Below are positions 15,088 to 22,074 of a stretch of 29,860 nt of DNA, in pieces. The stretch comes from Bacteroidales bacterium. Lineage in GTDB: Bacteria > Bacteroidota > Bacteroidia > Bacteroidales > P3. Within the stretch, counting starts at the first letter, position 1. Each line of letters opens with the position of its first letter. The notes under the pieces were generated by a model that worked only from the letters and a program-made list of their open reading frames with translations, ran no database searches and was not told the origin of the DNA. The DNA is taken from the NCBI GenBank assembly GCA_900771365.1, contig CAAGNU010000184.1:1-29860 (forward strand), in the 5' to 3' direction. The translations under genes and the position numbers were made by a program.

Positions 15088-15119
15088 AAAAGGCCGCCGA
15101 ACTACTCCGGCGGCCTTTT
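15088..15119 (-). terminator. rho-independent terminator, possibly bidirectional
   Basis: A perfect 12-bp stem: 15088-15099 (AAAAGGCCGCCG) with 15108-15119 (CGGCGGCCTTTT), loop of 8 bases. It lies about 20 bases after the stop of the small lipoprotein gene and ends the minus-strand operon. Confidence 0.9.
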
Positions 15120-15140
15120 TGTATAGAGGAAAAGAGTGGA

Positions 15141-15551
15141 TTATTCCCCGTAGACGATACCCCACACCACATTGTTGTCCTCGCCGGGGGTGTAAATATG
15201 GCACTCGGCAGGGTAGGAGCTGAGCTTTGTAGTGATGTTCACCTTTTGTGCTGCCTTTTCGGCGTGCGCCTTGGCCATCTTCTCGACCTTGTTCAGGTTG
15301 CCGTCGCGGATGATGCATGAGTGCATGCCGGGTGTGCACTCTCCCACTGTGGCAAACTCAGCGTCGAATGCCTCATAGAAGGCAGTAGTGGCTTCATGCC
15401 ATTCGCTCATATATTCTTCAAAATGCTCGCCGCTATAGCCGTTAGACGTGATGGACCACTCAATGACGTAGTCGGTGTGCTCTTCATAACAACTTGTGGT
15501 GCAGCAGAGGCCGAGGCCTATCATGGCTGCAAGAAAAAGTTTCTTAATCAT
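15141..15551 (-). CDS. small lipoprotein of unknown function
   Basis: The 136-residue product has a lipoprotein signal peptide ending CCTTSC, so Cys21 should be lipidated. The mature part contains EHFEEYMSEWHEATTAFYEA, then a basic helix-like stretch (NKVEKMAKAHAEKAAQKV) and a beta-like end (TPGEDNNVVWGIVYGE). I do not recognise a family. It starts 40 bases after dxr on the same strand and is followed by a strong terminator, so it is probably the last gene of that operon. Confidence 0.7.
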   Translation of the reverse strand: MIKKLFLAAMIGLGLCCTTSCYEEHTDYVIEWSITSNGYSGEHFEEYMSEWHEATTAFYEAFDAEFATVGECTPGMHSCIIRDGNLNKVEKMAKAHAEKAAQKVNITTKLSSYPAECHIYTPGEDNNVVWGIVYGE

Positions 15552-15591
15552 AATGTCTTTGTATTTGCGATAATTAAATTACGTGTTAGGT

Positions 15592-16725
15592 TTATTTGTT
15601 GCTGTTCCTCACCTCGGCATCTGTCTGGAAGAGGTCGTCGAGGGTGGGGTTGGCGATAAAGGGGGCTTTCTCCATCTGCTCTTCCACGAAGTCGGCTATT
15701 TGGAGGAAGGTGAGCCTGCCTTCGATGAAGCGTTGCACGGCCACCTCGTTGGCGGCGTTCATGATGCAGGGGAGGTTGCCGCCCTTGGCGATAGCGTGGT
15801 AGGCAAGGGGCAGACAGCGGAAAGTCTCCGTGTCGGGGTCTTCGAAGGTGAGCTGCGCGTATTTGTGCCAGTCCAGACGCGGCAGATGGCTCTCGATGCG
15901 CTGGGGGAAGCTGAAGGCATACTGTATGGGGGTCTCCATGGTGGGGACGCCGAGCTGCGCCTTGATGCTGCCGTCGATATACTGCACCATAGAGTGGACG
16001 ATGGACTGCGGGTGTACGAGCACCTGGATTCTCTCGGCGGGCACGTCAAAGAGCCAGCGTGCCTCGATGACCTCCAAGCCCTTGTTCATCAGCGATGCGG
16101 AATCGATAGTCACCTTGCGGCCCATGCTCCAGTTGGGGTGCTTGAGGGCGTCGGCGAGGGTGACGTGTGCCAGCTTCTCGCGGGTGAAGCCGCGGAAGGA
16201 GCCGCCCGAGGCGGTGAGGAGAATCTTGTCCACGTTGCCGGGTTCGCCCACGAGGCTCTGGAAGATAGCCGAGTGCTCGGAATCCACGGGCAGGATGGGC
16301 ACATGATGCTTCAATGCGGCTGCCGTGACGATAGCTCCGGCCACCACCATAGTCTCCTTATTGGCCAGCGCAATGGGCTTGTGGTGCTCTATGGCGCGGA
16401 GGGTGGGGCGCAGCCCCGCAAAGCCCACGATAGCGGCCAGGACGAGGTCTATTGTGTCCATCTCCATGAGGTCGGCGATAGAGTCGTTACCTGCAAAGAC
16501 CTTGATGTCGTGCGGGGCGAGGGCTTCCTGCACCTGGGCATACTTGCTCTCGTCGGCGATAGCCACAGCGTTGGGGTCGAATTCGAGGGCCTGCTGGATG
16601 AGGAGGTCGGCGTTGCTTCCGGCACACAGCACCTCGACGGAGAAGAGGTCGCGATGGCGGCGTATGACGTTGAGGGCCTGGGTGCCTATAGAACCTGTTG
16701 AACCGAGAATAGCGATGCGTTTCAT
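15592..16725 (-). CDS. dxr: 1-deoxy-D-xylulose 5-phosphate reductoisomerase
   Basis: Dxr converts DXP to MEP with NADPH, the committed step of the non-mevalonate isoprenoid pathway, in the cytoplasm. The 377-residue protein starts MKRIAILGSTGSIGTQAL, the NADPH loop. ALANKETMVVAG, LPVDSEHSAIFQSL and LTASGGSFRG are the conserved metal and substrate segments. KVTIDSASLMNKGLEVIEA follows, and VHPQSIVHSMVQYIDGSIKA is the family hallmark. Length is normal. It lies 111 bases after a small membrane-protein gene and 40 before the lipoprotein gene, all on the minus strand. Confidence 0.98.
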   Translation of the reverse strand: MKRIAILGSTGSIGTQALNVIRRHRDLFSVEVLCAGSNADLLIQQALEFDPNAVAIADESKYAQVQEALAPHDIKVFAGNDSIADLMEMDTIDLVLAAIVGFAGLRPTLRAIEHHKPIALANKETMVVAGAIVTAAALKHHVPILPVDSEHSAIFQSLVGEPGNVDKILLTASGGSFRGFTREKLAHVTLADALKHPNWSMGRKVTIDSASLMNKGLEVIEARWLFDVPAERIQVLVHPQSIVHSMVQYIDGSIKAQLGVPTMETPIQYAFSFPQRIESHLPRLDWHKYAQLTFEDPDTETFRCLPLAYHAIAKGGNLPCIMNAANEVAVQRFIEGRLTFLQIADFVEEQMEKAPFIANPTLDDLFQTDAEVRNSNK

Positions 16726-16836
16726 GTTGTTGTGTTAGTTGGATTTAGGGGGTGTCTGCTAAAGATTTTCTATGTGAAACACAGATTATCATGAATGCGT
16801 TCAGGGTAATACGTGTTATAAGATTAGTAGTTATTA

Positions 16837-17361
16837 CTATTTAGACTTCTTTTTTGCGGCCTTATGTTTCTGTTCGATGTCCTTGCGGAGCAGGGAGTCA
16901 GCCTTGGTGTGGCGGTAGGGGACCTCCTTCTCATCGGCCACTTTCGTGGAGGGCTCCGCAGGCGTTTCGAAAGTTTTGCCGCTGATGATGTCCTGGATGA
17001 CGGCGATGTGCTGCTCGTGCTGGTCGATGATATTCTCCAAGGAGTCTATCGTCTGTGCGTTGCGGGCCACCTCTTCTTTCAGTTCGGGCTTGATGAACCC
17101 TGGCACGAGGTTGCGCATGGGGGTGAAGGCGATGAGCAGAGAGGAGAGGATAATCAGCACGATGACGGCGATACCTGCGTAGGTGAAGATGTTGAGACCC
17201 GTAAGCTCCATAGAGAAAGTCTCTTTGAGCGTGTCCGTGTCCATCACCACGAGGCGGTGCTTGTGGCGCATCTTCTCGCGCAGTTCCTGCCATTTGTCAG
17301 AAAGGCGCAGCCATACGGCCACGCCTTTCTCTTTAATGGTATTTAAGAATGAGTTGTCCAT
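16837..17361 (-). CDS. small single-pass membrane protein of unknown function
   Basis: The 174-residue product has a cytoplasmic N-terminus, one membrane segment near residues 56-80 (IFTYAGIAVIVLIILSSLLI), then a likely coiled coil (KEEVARNAQTIDSLENIIDQ) and a very basic end (KHKAAKKKSK). The segment FSMELTGLNIFTYAG resembles the N-terminal anchor of Bacteroidota M23 peptidases, but the peptidase domain is absent. The start codon overlaps the stop of the chaperone gene (TAATG), so translation is probably coupled. A role with the chaperone at the inner membrane is an inference. Confidence 0.75.
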   Translation of the reverse strand: MDNSFLNTIKEKGVAVWLRLSDKWQELREKMRHKHRLVVMDTDTLKETFSMELTGLNIFTYAGIAVIVLIILSSLLIAFTPMRNLVPGFIKPELKEEVARNAQTIDSLENIIDQHEQHIAVIQDIISGKTFETPAEPSTKVADEKEVPYRHTKADSLLRKDIEQKHKAAKKKSK

Positions 17362-19475
17362 TAGAAGAACTTGTTGCGCTGGTCAACCACCTTGGCACCA
17401 TCTTTCAGCACCTGCTGAATGGCGCGGAGGCTCTGCATGAAGCCCTGCTCGGTGCGGGTGCGGATGTCGGCTGCTGCGGGAGCGGCGGGGTTGTCGGCCT
17501 TGCTGTTGACGTAGAACATATACACGCCGTTAGAGCCCTGGATGGGTCCGACGAGGGTGTTGTTGGCTGCGGCAGCGATAGCGGCCTGGACCTTAGGCTC
17601 CATGCCGTACTGGCCGAGGTAGTAGTCGTTGAAGGAGACGCTGTCGAGGGTGTCCACGGCCACCTTCACCTTAGCGGCGATAGCGCTGAGGTTAGCGTTG
17701 CCCTGCTTGGCCTCTTCGAGACGGGCCTTCAGCATCTCGGCCTTCTTCTCGTTGCGGACCTGGCTCTCAATCATGGTGCGGACCTGGTCGAGGGTGGCGT
17801 AGCCAACCTTGTAGACATCCTTGAGAGCTGCGACGATGAACATATTGTCGGCCTCGAAGATCTGGTCTGCCACGGTGCCGACCTCGGTCTTCTCGTTGAA
17901 GGCCCACTGCACGATGCTGCGGGCGTTGTTGATGCCGCTCACGCTGTAGCTCATAGCGTTGACCATAGCGTTGCGCATCTGGAGGTTCTCCTGCTGCACG
18001 GCGGCCTTCATCTCGGCGTAGGTGCGGTTGTTGCCGGCGAACTTGTTAGCCTCGTTGTAGATGTTGCTGGAGGTGCTTTCGGAAGCCGTGATGGCGCGGG
18101 TGATAGCGGCCACGCGGTATTTGGTGTGGTAGGGGGTCTTGCCCGTAACCTTCACCACGAAATAGCCGAGCTCCTGGGGGTGTTTCACCACGAAGACGCT
18201 GCCCTCGGGGTTGTTCACGATGTCCTCGTTGAGGAAGCCGTACTCGCCGTCGAGCACCCAGCCGAGGTCGCCGTTATTGTTCTGCTTCTGTGGGTCGTCG
18301 GAATACTTAGTCACGGCCTCTTCGAAGGTCATGCCGCCTCTCACAACAGCGATAACGCTGTCGGCGAGGGCCTTAGCTTGTTCGTCGGTGCGGGTAATCT
18401 CGCCGCCGACTTTCTGGTTGAAGATATATATTGCGCTAGCGCGGAGGCTGTCGGGACGGCTTGCGACCTTCAGCACCTTGGCCATGACCCACTCGTTGCC
18501 GGCGGTGCGGGGAGCGATGAAGGAGCCTTCGCCCATGCCCATGATGGCGGAATCGAGGGGAGCGCCGAACTCGCTGGCCTTGCGGTAGGTGGAGTCGTAG
18601 TTGTGGTCGGACTCAGCGTTGACGAAGAAAGCGAGCTCGTCGTTGCTCACAGTTTGGAACTCAGCCCAGGTGGAGTCCACGCTGGCCTGGATGTCGGCTA
18701 TGTCCTTAGCGGTAGGGATGATGGGGTAGGCCACGTATTCAATCTCGCGCATCTCGTCGCGGAGGCGGTACTCGGCCTTGTGCTTGTTGTAGTAGTCCTG
18801 ATAGTCCTTATCGGTGAGGGTCACCTCCTCGTCCTTCACAGACTGGTAGGAGAGGTTGATGGCGTTCACATTGCTGACGGTCTTGCCCATCTCGGCAATC
18901 TGGCTGGCGATAGCGTTAGGCATATAGAGGCCGCGGGCGATGAGGGCGCTGTACTTCTGCTGTGCGCGGTCGTCCTTCACGGCCTTCTCAAGCTGTACCA
19001 GCTGGAGGCGCTGATTGGTGTCGAGCTTGTCGAAGTTGTTCAGCATGTACTCCACGGACTGGGTTTGGTAGACACCGGTCTGGGGGTCGGTGAACTGCTG
19101 GCGCAGGTAGGGGTGGATGAAGGTGCCGAGGTACATATCGGTCAATTCGGCAGAAGAGACCTTTAGTCCGAGTTTCTCGAACTGCTCATTGGTGAGCTGC
19201 TCGTTCAGCAGGTTCTGCCAGACCTGTTCGCGGAGCTGGTACTCCACGTCGGCGGGCACCTGGTTGACGCCCTGCTGCATCTTGTAGTTCGTTTCAGCCT
19301 CTTCGCAGAGTTCGTTGAAGCGCTGATAGGTGATGGTAGCATCGTTGATCTTACCCATGTCGGGGATGCCGCGGTTGTTCTTGGTCAAGTCACCGATGAT
19401 GAATGCGATGATAGCCACGCCTACCACGGCGACGGCTACCCACGAGTGTTTTCTGATAGTTCCAATAATTCCCAT
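17361..19475 (-). CDS. PpiD/SurA-like periplasmic folding chaperone
   Basis: The 704-residue protein has an N-terminal membrane anchor at about 10-30 (SWVAVAVVGVAIIAFIIGDL), a SurA_N-like chaperone region at about 40-200 and parvulin-type domains from about 330. The first parvulin-like domain has SDDPQKQNNNGDLGWVLDGE, the signature. The opening RASAIYIFN has Ala where active parvulins have His (RASHIL), so this domain may not be catalytic. The architecture matches PpiD, which helps exported proteins as they leave the Sec channel. It lies at the head of a minus-strand operon with a membrane protein, dxr and a lipoprotein; the same chaperone-dxr neighbourhood is common in Bacteroidales as I recall. 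Plus-strand frames across it are shadows. Confidence 0.9.
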   Translation of the reverse strand: MGIIGTIRKHSWVAVAVVGVAIIAFIIGDLTKNNRGIPDMGKINDATITYQRFNELCEEAETNYKMQQGVNQVPADVEYQLREQVWQNLLNEQLTNEQFEKLGLKVSSAELTDMYLGTFIHPYLRQQFTDPQTGVYQTQSVEYMLNNFDKLDTNQRLQLVQLEKAVKDDRAQQKYSALIARGLYMPNAIASQIAEMGKTVSNVNAINLSYQSVKDEEVTLTDKDYQDYYNKHKAEYRLRDEMREIEYVAYPIIPTAKDIADIQASVDSTWAEFQTVSNDELAFFVNAESDHNYDSTYRKASEFGAPLDSAIMGMGEGSFIAPRTAGNEWVMAKVLKVASRPDSLRASAIYIFNQKVGGEITRTDEQAKALADSVIAVVRGGMTFEEAVTKYSDDPQKQNNNGDLGWVLDGEYGFLNEDIVNNPEGSVFVVKHPQELGYFVVKVTGKTPYHTKYRVAAITRAITASESTSSNIYNEANKFAGNNRTYAEMKAAVQQENLQMRNAMVNAMSYSVSGINNARSIVQWAFNEKTEVGTVADQIFEADNMFIVAALKDVYKVGYATLDQVRTMIESQVRNEKKAEMLKARLEEAKQGNANLSAIAAKVKVAVDTLDSVSFNDYYLGQYGMEPKVQAAIAAAANNTLVGPIQGSNGVYMFYVNSKADNPAAPAAADIRTRTEQGFMQSLRAIQQVLKDGAKVVDQRNKFF

Positions 19476-19529
19476 ATTGTAGTATTTTTTTATTTATTTC
19501 TTATATGTTTTTTCGTCATTTTAAGCGTG

Positions 19530-19537
19530 CAAAGGTA
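19530..19537 (-). promoter_or_regulatory. -7 element for the chaperone-dxr operon (TACCTTTG)
   Basis: The minus strand reads TACCTTTG, fitting TAnnTTTG, 55 bases before the start codon. A -33 TTTG is not at ideal spacing (a TTTGG lies somewhat too far), so this rests on the -7 box only. Confidence 0.5.
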
Positions 19538-19635
19538 CAAAGAAATTTCCGTGTAATGAAATTTTTTGCCAAAAAATATTTTTCAGCGAATGCTACATAG
19601 ATGATATATAGCGTATTATATGTAAAAAAAAATTC

Positions 19636-20112
19636 TCACAACTCGGCCTCAAAACCGAACGGAAGCAGCTTATCCACCCCCTCGATTCGGCGAATTTGCC
19701 CCTCTCCGAGATAGCACAGCACCACCATTTTCTGTCCGTATCGCAGCTCCCATTCCGCCATCACCTGGCGGCAGGCTCCGCAGGGCGAGGCCTCCACAAG
19801 GCGCCCCTCGGCGTCGCGCCCCACCACGGCCAGCATCTCCACGGCCTTGCCGGGGTGCAGGGCACCCGCGCTGAAGAGCGCCGTGCGCTCCGCGCAGAGC
19901 CCCGAGGGGTAGGCGATGTTCTCCTGGTTGCAGCCCGGCACTATCGTGCCGTCGCTCAGCCCCACGGCCGCCCCCACATGGAAGTGGGAATAGGGCGCGT
20001 AGGCCCGTCCCGTGGCCTCAATGGCCAGCTCCATCACGGCACGCTCCGCCTCGGGCATCTCCGCCATCGAGGCATACTCTATATACTCTATCGTAAGCTT
20101 TTTCTTCTCCAT
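19636..20112 (-). CDS. cdd: cytidine deaminase
   Basis: Cdd converts cytidine and deoxycytidine to uridine and deoxyuridine in pyrimidine salvage. It is a zinc enzyme of the short, homotetrameric type. The product from ATG 20112 (MEKKKLTIEYIEY) has AYAPYSHFHVGAAV, NIAYPSGLCAERTALF (zinc Cys and catalytic Glu) and EASPCGACRQVMAEW (two zinc Cys). The frame is open seven codons further upstream, but 20112 gives a normal N-terminus. At 158 residues it is slightly longer than the usual 130-140, because of the N-terminal extension. It has its own promoter at 20182-20212. Confidence 0.95.
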   Translation of the reverse strand: MEKKKLTIEYIEYASMAEMPEAERAVMELAIEATGRAYAPYSHFHVGAAVGLSDGTIVPGCNQENIAYPSGLCAERTALFSAGALHPGKAVEMLAVVGRDAEGRLVEASPCGACRQVMAEWELRYGQKMVVLCYLGEGQIRRIEGVDKLLPFGFEAEL

Positions 20113-20181
20113 CTCGCTAATTGCTGAAAACAAGTGATTAATGCAACTTTTATGGCATCATTTTGCCAATAATGCCAAATG

Positions 20182-20212
20182 CAAAGATACGAAGATTTTT
20201 TGAATCTGCAAA
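20182..20212 (-). promoter_or_regulatory. promoter of cdd
   Basis: On the minus strand TTTG (20212-20209) is followed after exactly 19 bases by TATCTTTG (20189-20182), an ideal Bacteroidota promoter. The leader is about 65 nt. Confidence 0.8.
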
Positions 20213-20388
20213 TAAAACTTGCACTTCGTCGCCGAACCCCGTGGTAAAAAGAAACGGCGCTAATCTAATATTGGACAGAGAGAACATCCTGGTTCTCATG
20301 TGGATATGGATGACCTCCTGCGGACTCTGGGCAGGGAAGGACGGCGGGGAGGATCTTGTGCCGAAATGCCGCAATTCGCCCAGCCTTC
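20213..20388. other. gene-free stretch with nothing recognised
   Basis: Open frames are short and show no domain. A small hairpin, GAGAAC...GTTCTC, lies near 20280-20299. It leads into the 11-bp repeat array. I see no RNA gene. Confidence 0.4.
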
Positions 20389-20499
20389 CTTCGCCGTAAG
20401 TCCGAGGTAAGTCCGACGTAGGTCCGAGGCTTTTTCGCCCTTTTGTCGGACCTACGTCGGAGCTACGTCGGAGCTACGGCGAAGCTACCCCGAAGCTGC
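20389..20499. repeat. 11-bp tandem repeat array, locus 3, in two opposing blocks
   Basis: Left block: units at 20389-20399, 20400-20410, 20411-20421 and 20422-20432 (type GTCCGACGTAG). Right block, opposite orientation: 20445-20455, 20456-20466, 20467-20477, 20478-20488 and 20489-20499 (type GTCGGAGCTAC). The blocks give a perfect 16-bp inverted repeat, 20412-20427 with 20446-20461, loop 18 bases. The units are the reverse complement of the GTAGCTTCGCC-type units at 185-239 and 9583-9626. Confidence 0.85.
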
Positions 20500-20578
20500 T
20501 GCTCTGAAAAAGCGGCCCCTCGCGGAGCCTCAATCGGCCCCACTCGGAACCCTCAAAACAAAAAAATGGGGGAAAAAA

Positions 20579-20610
20579 TTTGCGTATATGAAAAAAAATG
20601 TGTAATTTTG
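20579..20610 (+). promoter_or_regulatory. promoter of the exported-protein pair
   Basis: TTTG at 20579-20582, 20 bases, TAATTTTG at 20603-20610. The same spacing and a 26-base identity (20591-20616 with 11127-11152) are shared with the tnaA promoter. The leader is about 87 nt. Confidence 0.75.
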
Positions 20611-20703
20611 CAAATCGAGAAAAAATGGTTTGTTGCGTTTTTTTTATATAACAAATTGTTCTACGGTAAATAACAAAAATAATTATCACAAAAAACAACT
20701 ATT

Positions 20704-22062
20704 ATGAAAAGGAAAGTTTTATTATTGCTGATGCTTCTCCTCCTTTTAGTAAAGTCAGGAGAATGTTTCGGGCAGGGTCTGCCTAATGTTTATTCAAATT
20801 ACATAAATGGGCAGTTAAATAAGATTGAATATGACCCTGCCACAGGAAACCATATTCAATACTCTGTCATATCAGGATCAGAAAACCATTTTTTACTGAC
20901 AGACATTACCAACACAACCATAGATGTAAAATTGCTGACAAATTATAACATCAGTGATTTTGAAGTGTTCGAGGACTATGTCGTTTTTTGTGGCCGTACA
21001 TTATCGAATGAAGGTTTAATCGGGTGGTTCAAAATTGGTGATTTTTTCAATCAAGGCCAATCCGTATATATCGACCATACATTGAACATTCGGGGCTTAA
21101 ATAATTTGTCAGATATAGAGGTTTACCGTGATAGCGACAACAAAATTCATGTGGCAGGTATCGGGTACACATCATCACAACCCAATATGTACAACAAAGG
21201 TTTTGAGGCTGTTGGAGACTTTTCATCGGGCATGAACTATAGAGTGGCAACATTTGAATCAGATATATACGATTTAGCAATAACAGATAACTATGCTGTA
21301 TTCATAGGACATCGCGACAATACGAATATATTGTTGTATTCGTTCTCAAAGAACAATATTTTTTCATCAGGATCCCATCCGATATTCATGTTCCAGACGG
21401 ATTATAGTGCCCTCCAAATTCATGAACCAATAGCCCCCGAAAATCTACGTATTGTTCATATTACTCAGGATTCAGTCGCCACACTCTCCTATCGGCTGGA
21501 CTTAGATCCTGCATCACCACTTGTTGTGTTATCGCAAAATATAGTACTGCGAACATACGATGTAGGTATATCACACATTCAGATGACGGACGCATACAAG
21601 ATGACGATTCCTTGTTTGACTGGTACCATTTGGGGGGGGATTAAGGAGTTCAAATATGACAAGGCGATGCTGACATACTATGCTTTGTACAAGATGGATA
21701 ATGTTATCGATTATGTTGCGCAGATTGACCTATCATCAGGTGTCCCTCCATGGATTTTTAACTATTATGATGCGCAAATGGGGAATATTCATACAACTGG
21801 CTTCTGTCTTAAGAATAGTCCATACTACACAGTGTGCGGATATGACCTTGACAATTATTTTATATACTACTGGCAGGGAGAACATACCTCTGCAATCAAC
21901 AGCTGCGTAAACTATGAGCCAATGCCTTTCGCCAATATTCCCATTGTGGAAGGCAAAGATATATCTCAAAGTCAGATAGTAACAGGATTTATCCCTCTTG
22001 TTTTCTCGTCTGAAGAAAGAGAGTCTCGCGAAGACTTTAACAATGATTTATATTGTGAATAA
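20704..22062 (+). CDS. exported protein of unknown function, possible beta-propeller
   Basis: The 452-residue product has a signal peptide (MKRKVLLLLMLLLLL, cleavage near CFGQG). The mature part is a series of short beta-type segments with recurring V.FCG, VAGIGYTSS, AVFIGHRD and YTVCGYD patterns about every 45-90 residues, suggesting a propeller-like fold. There is no recognisable enzyme motif. Unlike the following gene, it has no visible C-terminal sorting domain; it ends REDFNNDLYCE. Its DNA is more AT-rich than the housekeeping genes around it, which hints at transfer or a fast-evolving surface gene. The next gene follows after 12 bases, so the two form an operon. Confidence 0.7.
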   Translation: MKRKVLLLLMLLLLLVKSGECFGQGLPNVYSNYINGQLNKIEYDPATGNHIQYSVISGSENHFLLTDITNTTIDVKLLTNYNISDFEVFEDYVVFCGRTLSNEGLIGWFKIGDFFNQGQSVYIDHTLNIRGLNNLSDIEVYRDSDNKIHVAGIGYTSSQPNMYNKGFEAVGDFSSGMNYRVATFESDIYDLAITDNYAVFIGHRDNTNILLYSFSKNNIFSSGSHPIFMFQTDYSALQIHEPIAPENLRIVHITQDSVATLSYRLDLDPASPLVVLSQNIVLRTYDVGISHIQMTDAYKMTIPCLTGTIWGGIKEFKYDKAMLTYYALYKMDNVIDYVAQIDLSSGVPPWIFNYYDAQMGNIHTTGFCLKNSPYYTVCGYDLDNYFIYYWQGEHTSAINSCVNYEPMPFANIPIVEGKDISQSQIVTGFIPLVFSSEERESREDFNNDLYCE

Positions 22063-22074
22063 TACTGAATTGAT

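Noticed and set aside
15583..16701. 372-codon plus-strand frame opposite dxr
   Set aside because: dxr is unmistakable on the minus strand.
17349..19166. 605-codon plus-strand frame opposite the chaperone gene
   Set aside because: Low-complexity Val/Leu/His/Gly composition typical of an antisense frame; the minus-strand gene is certain.
20389..20499. CRISPR array at the 11-bp repeats
   Set aside because: Units are 11 bases, contiguous without spacers, and no cas gene is present.
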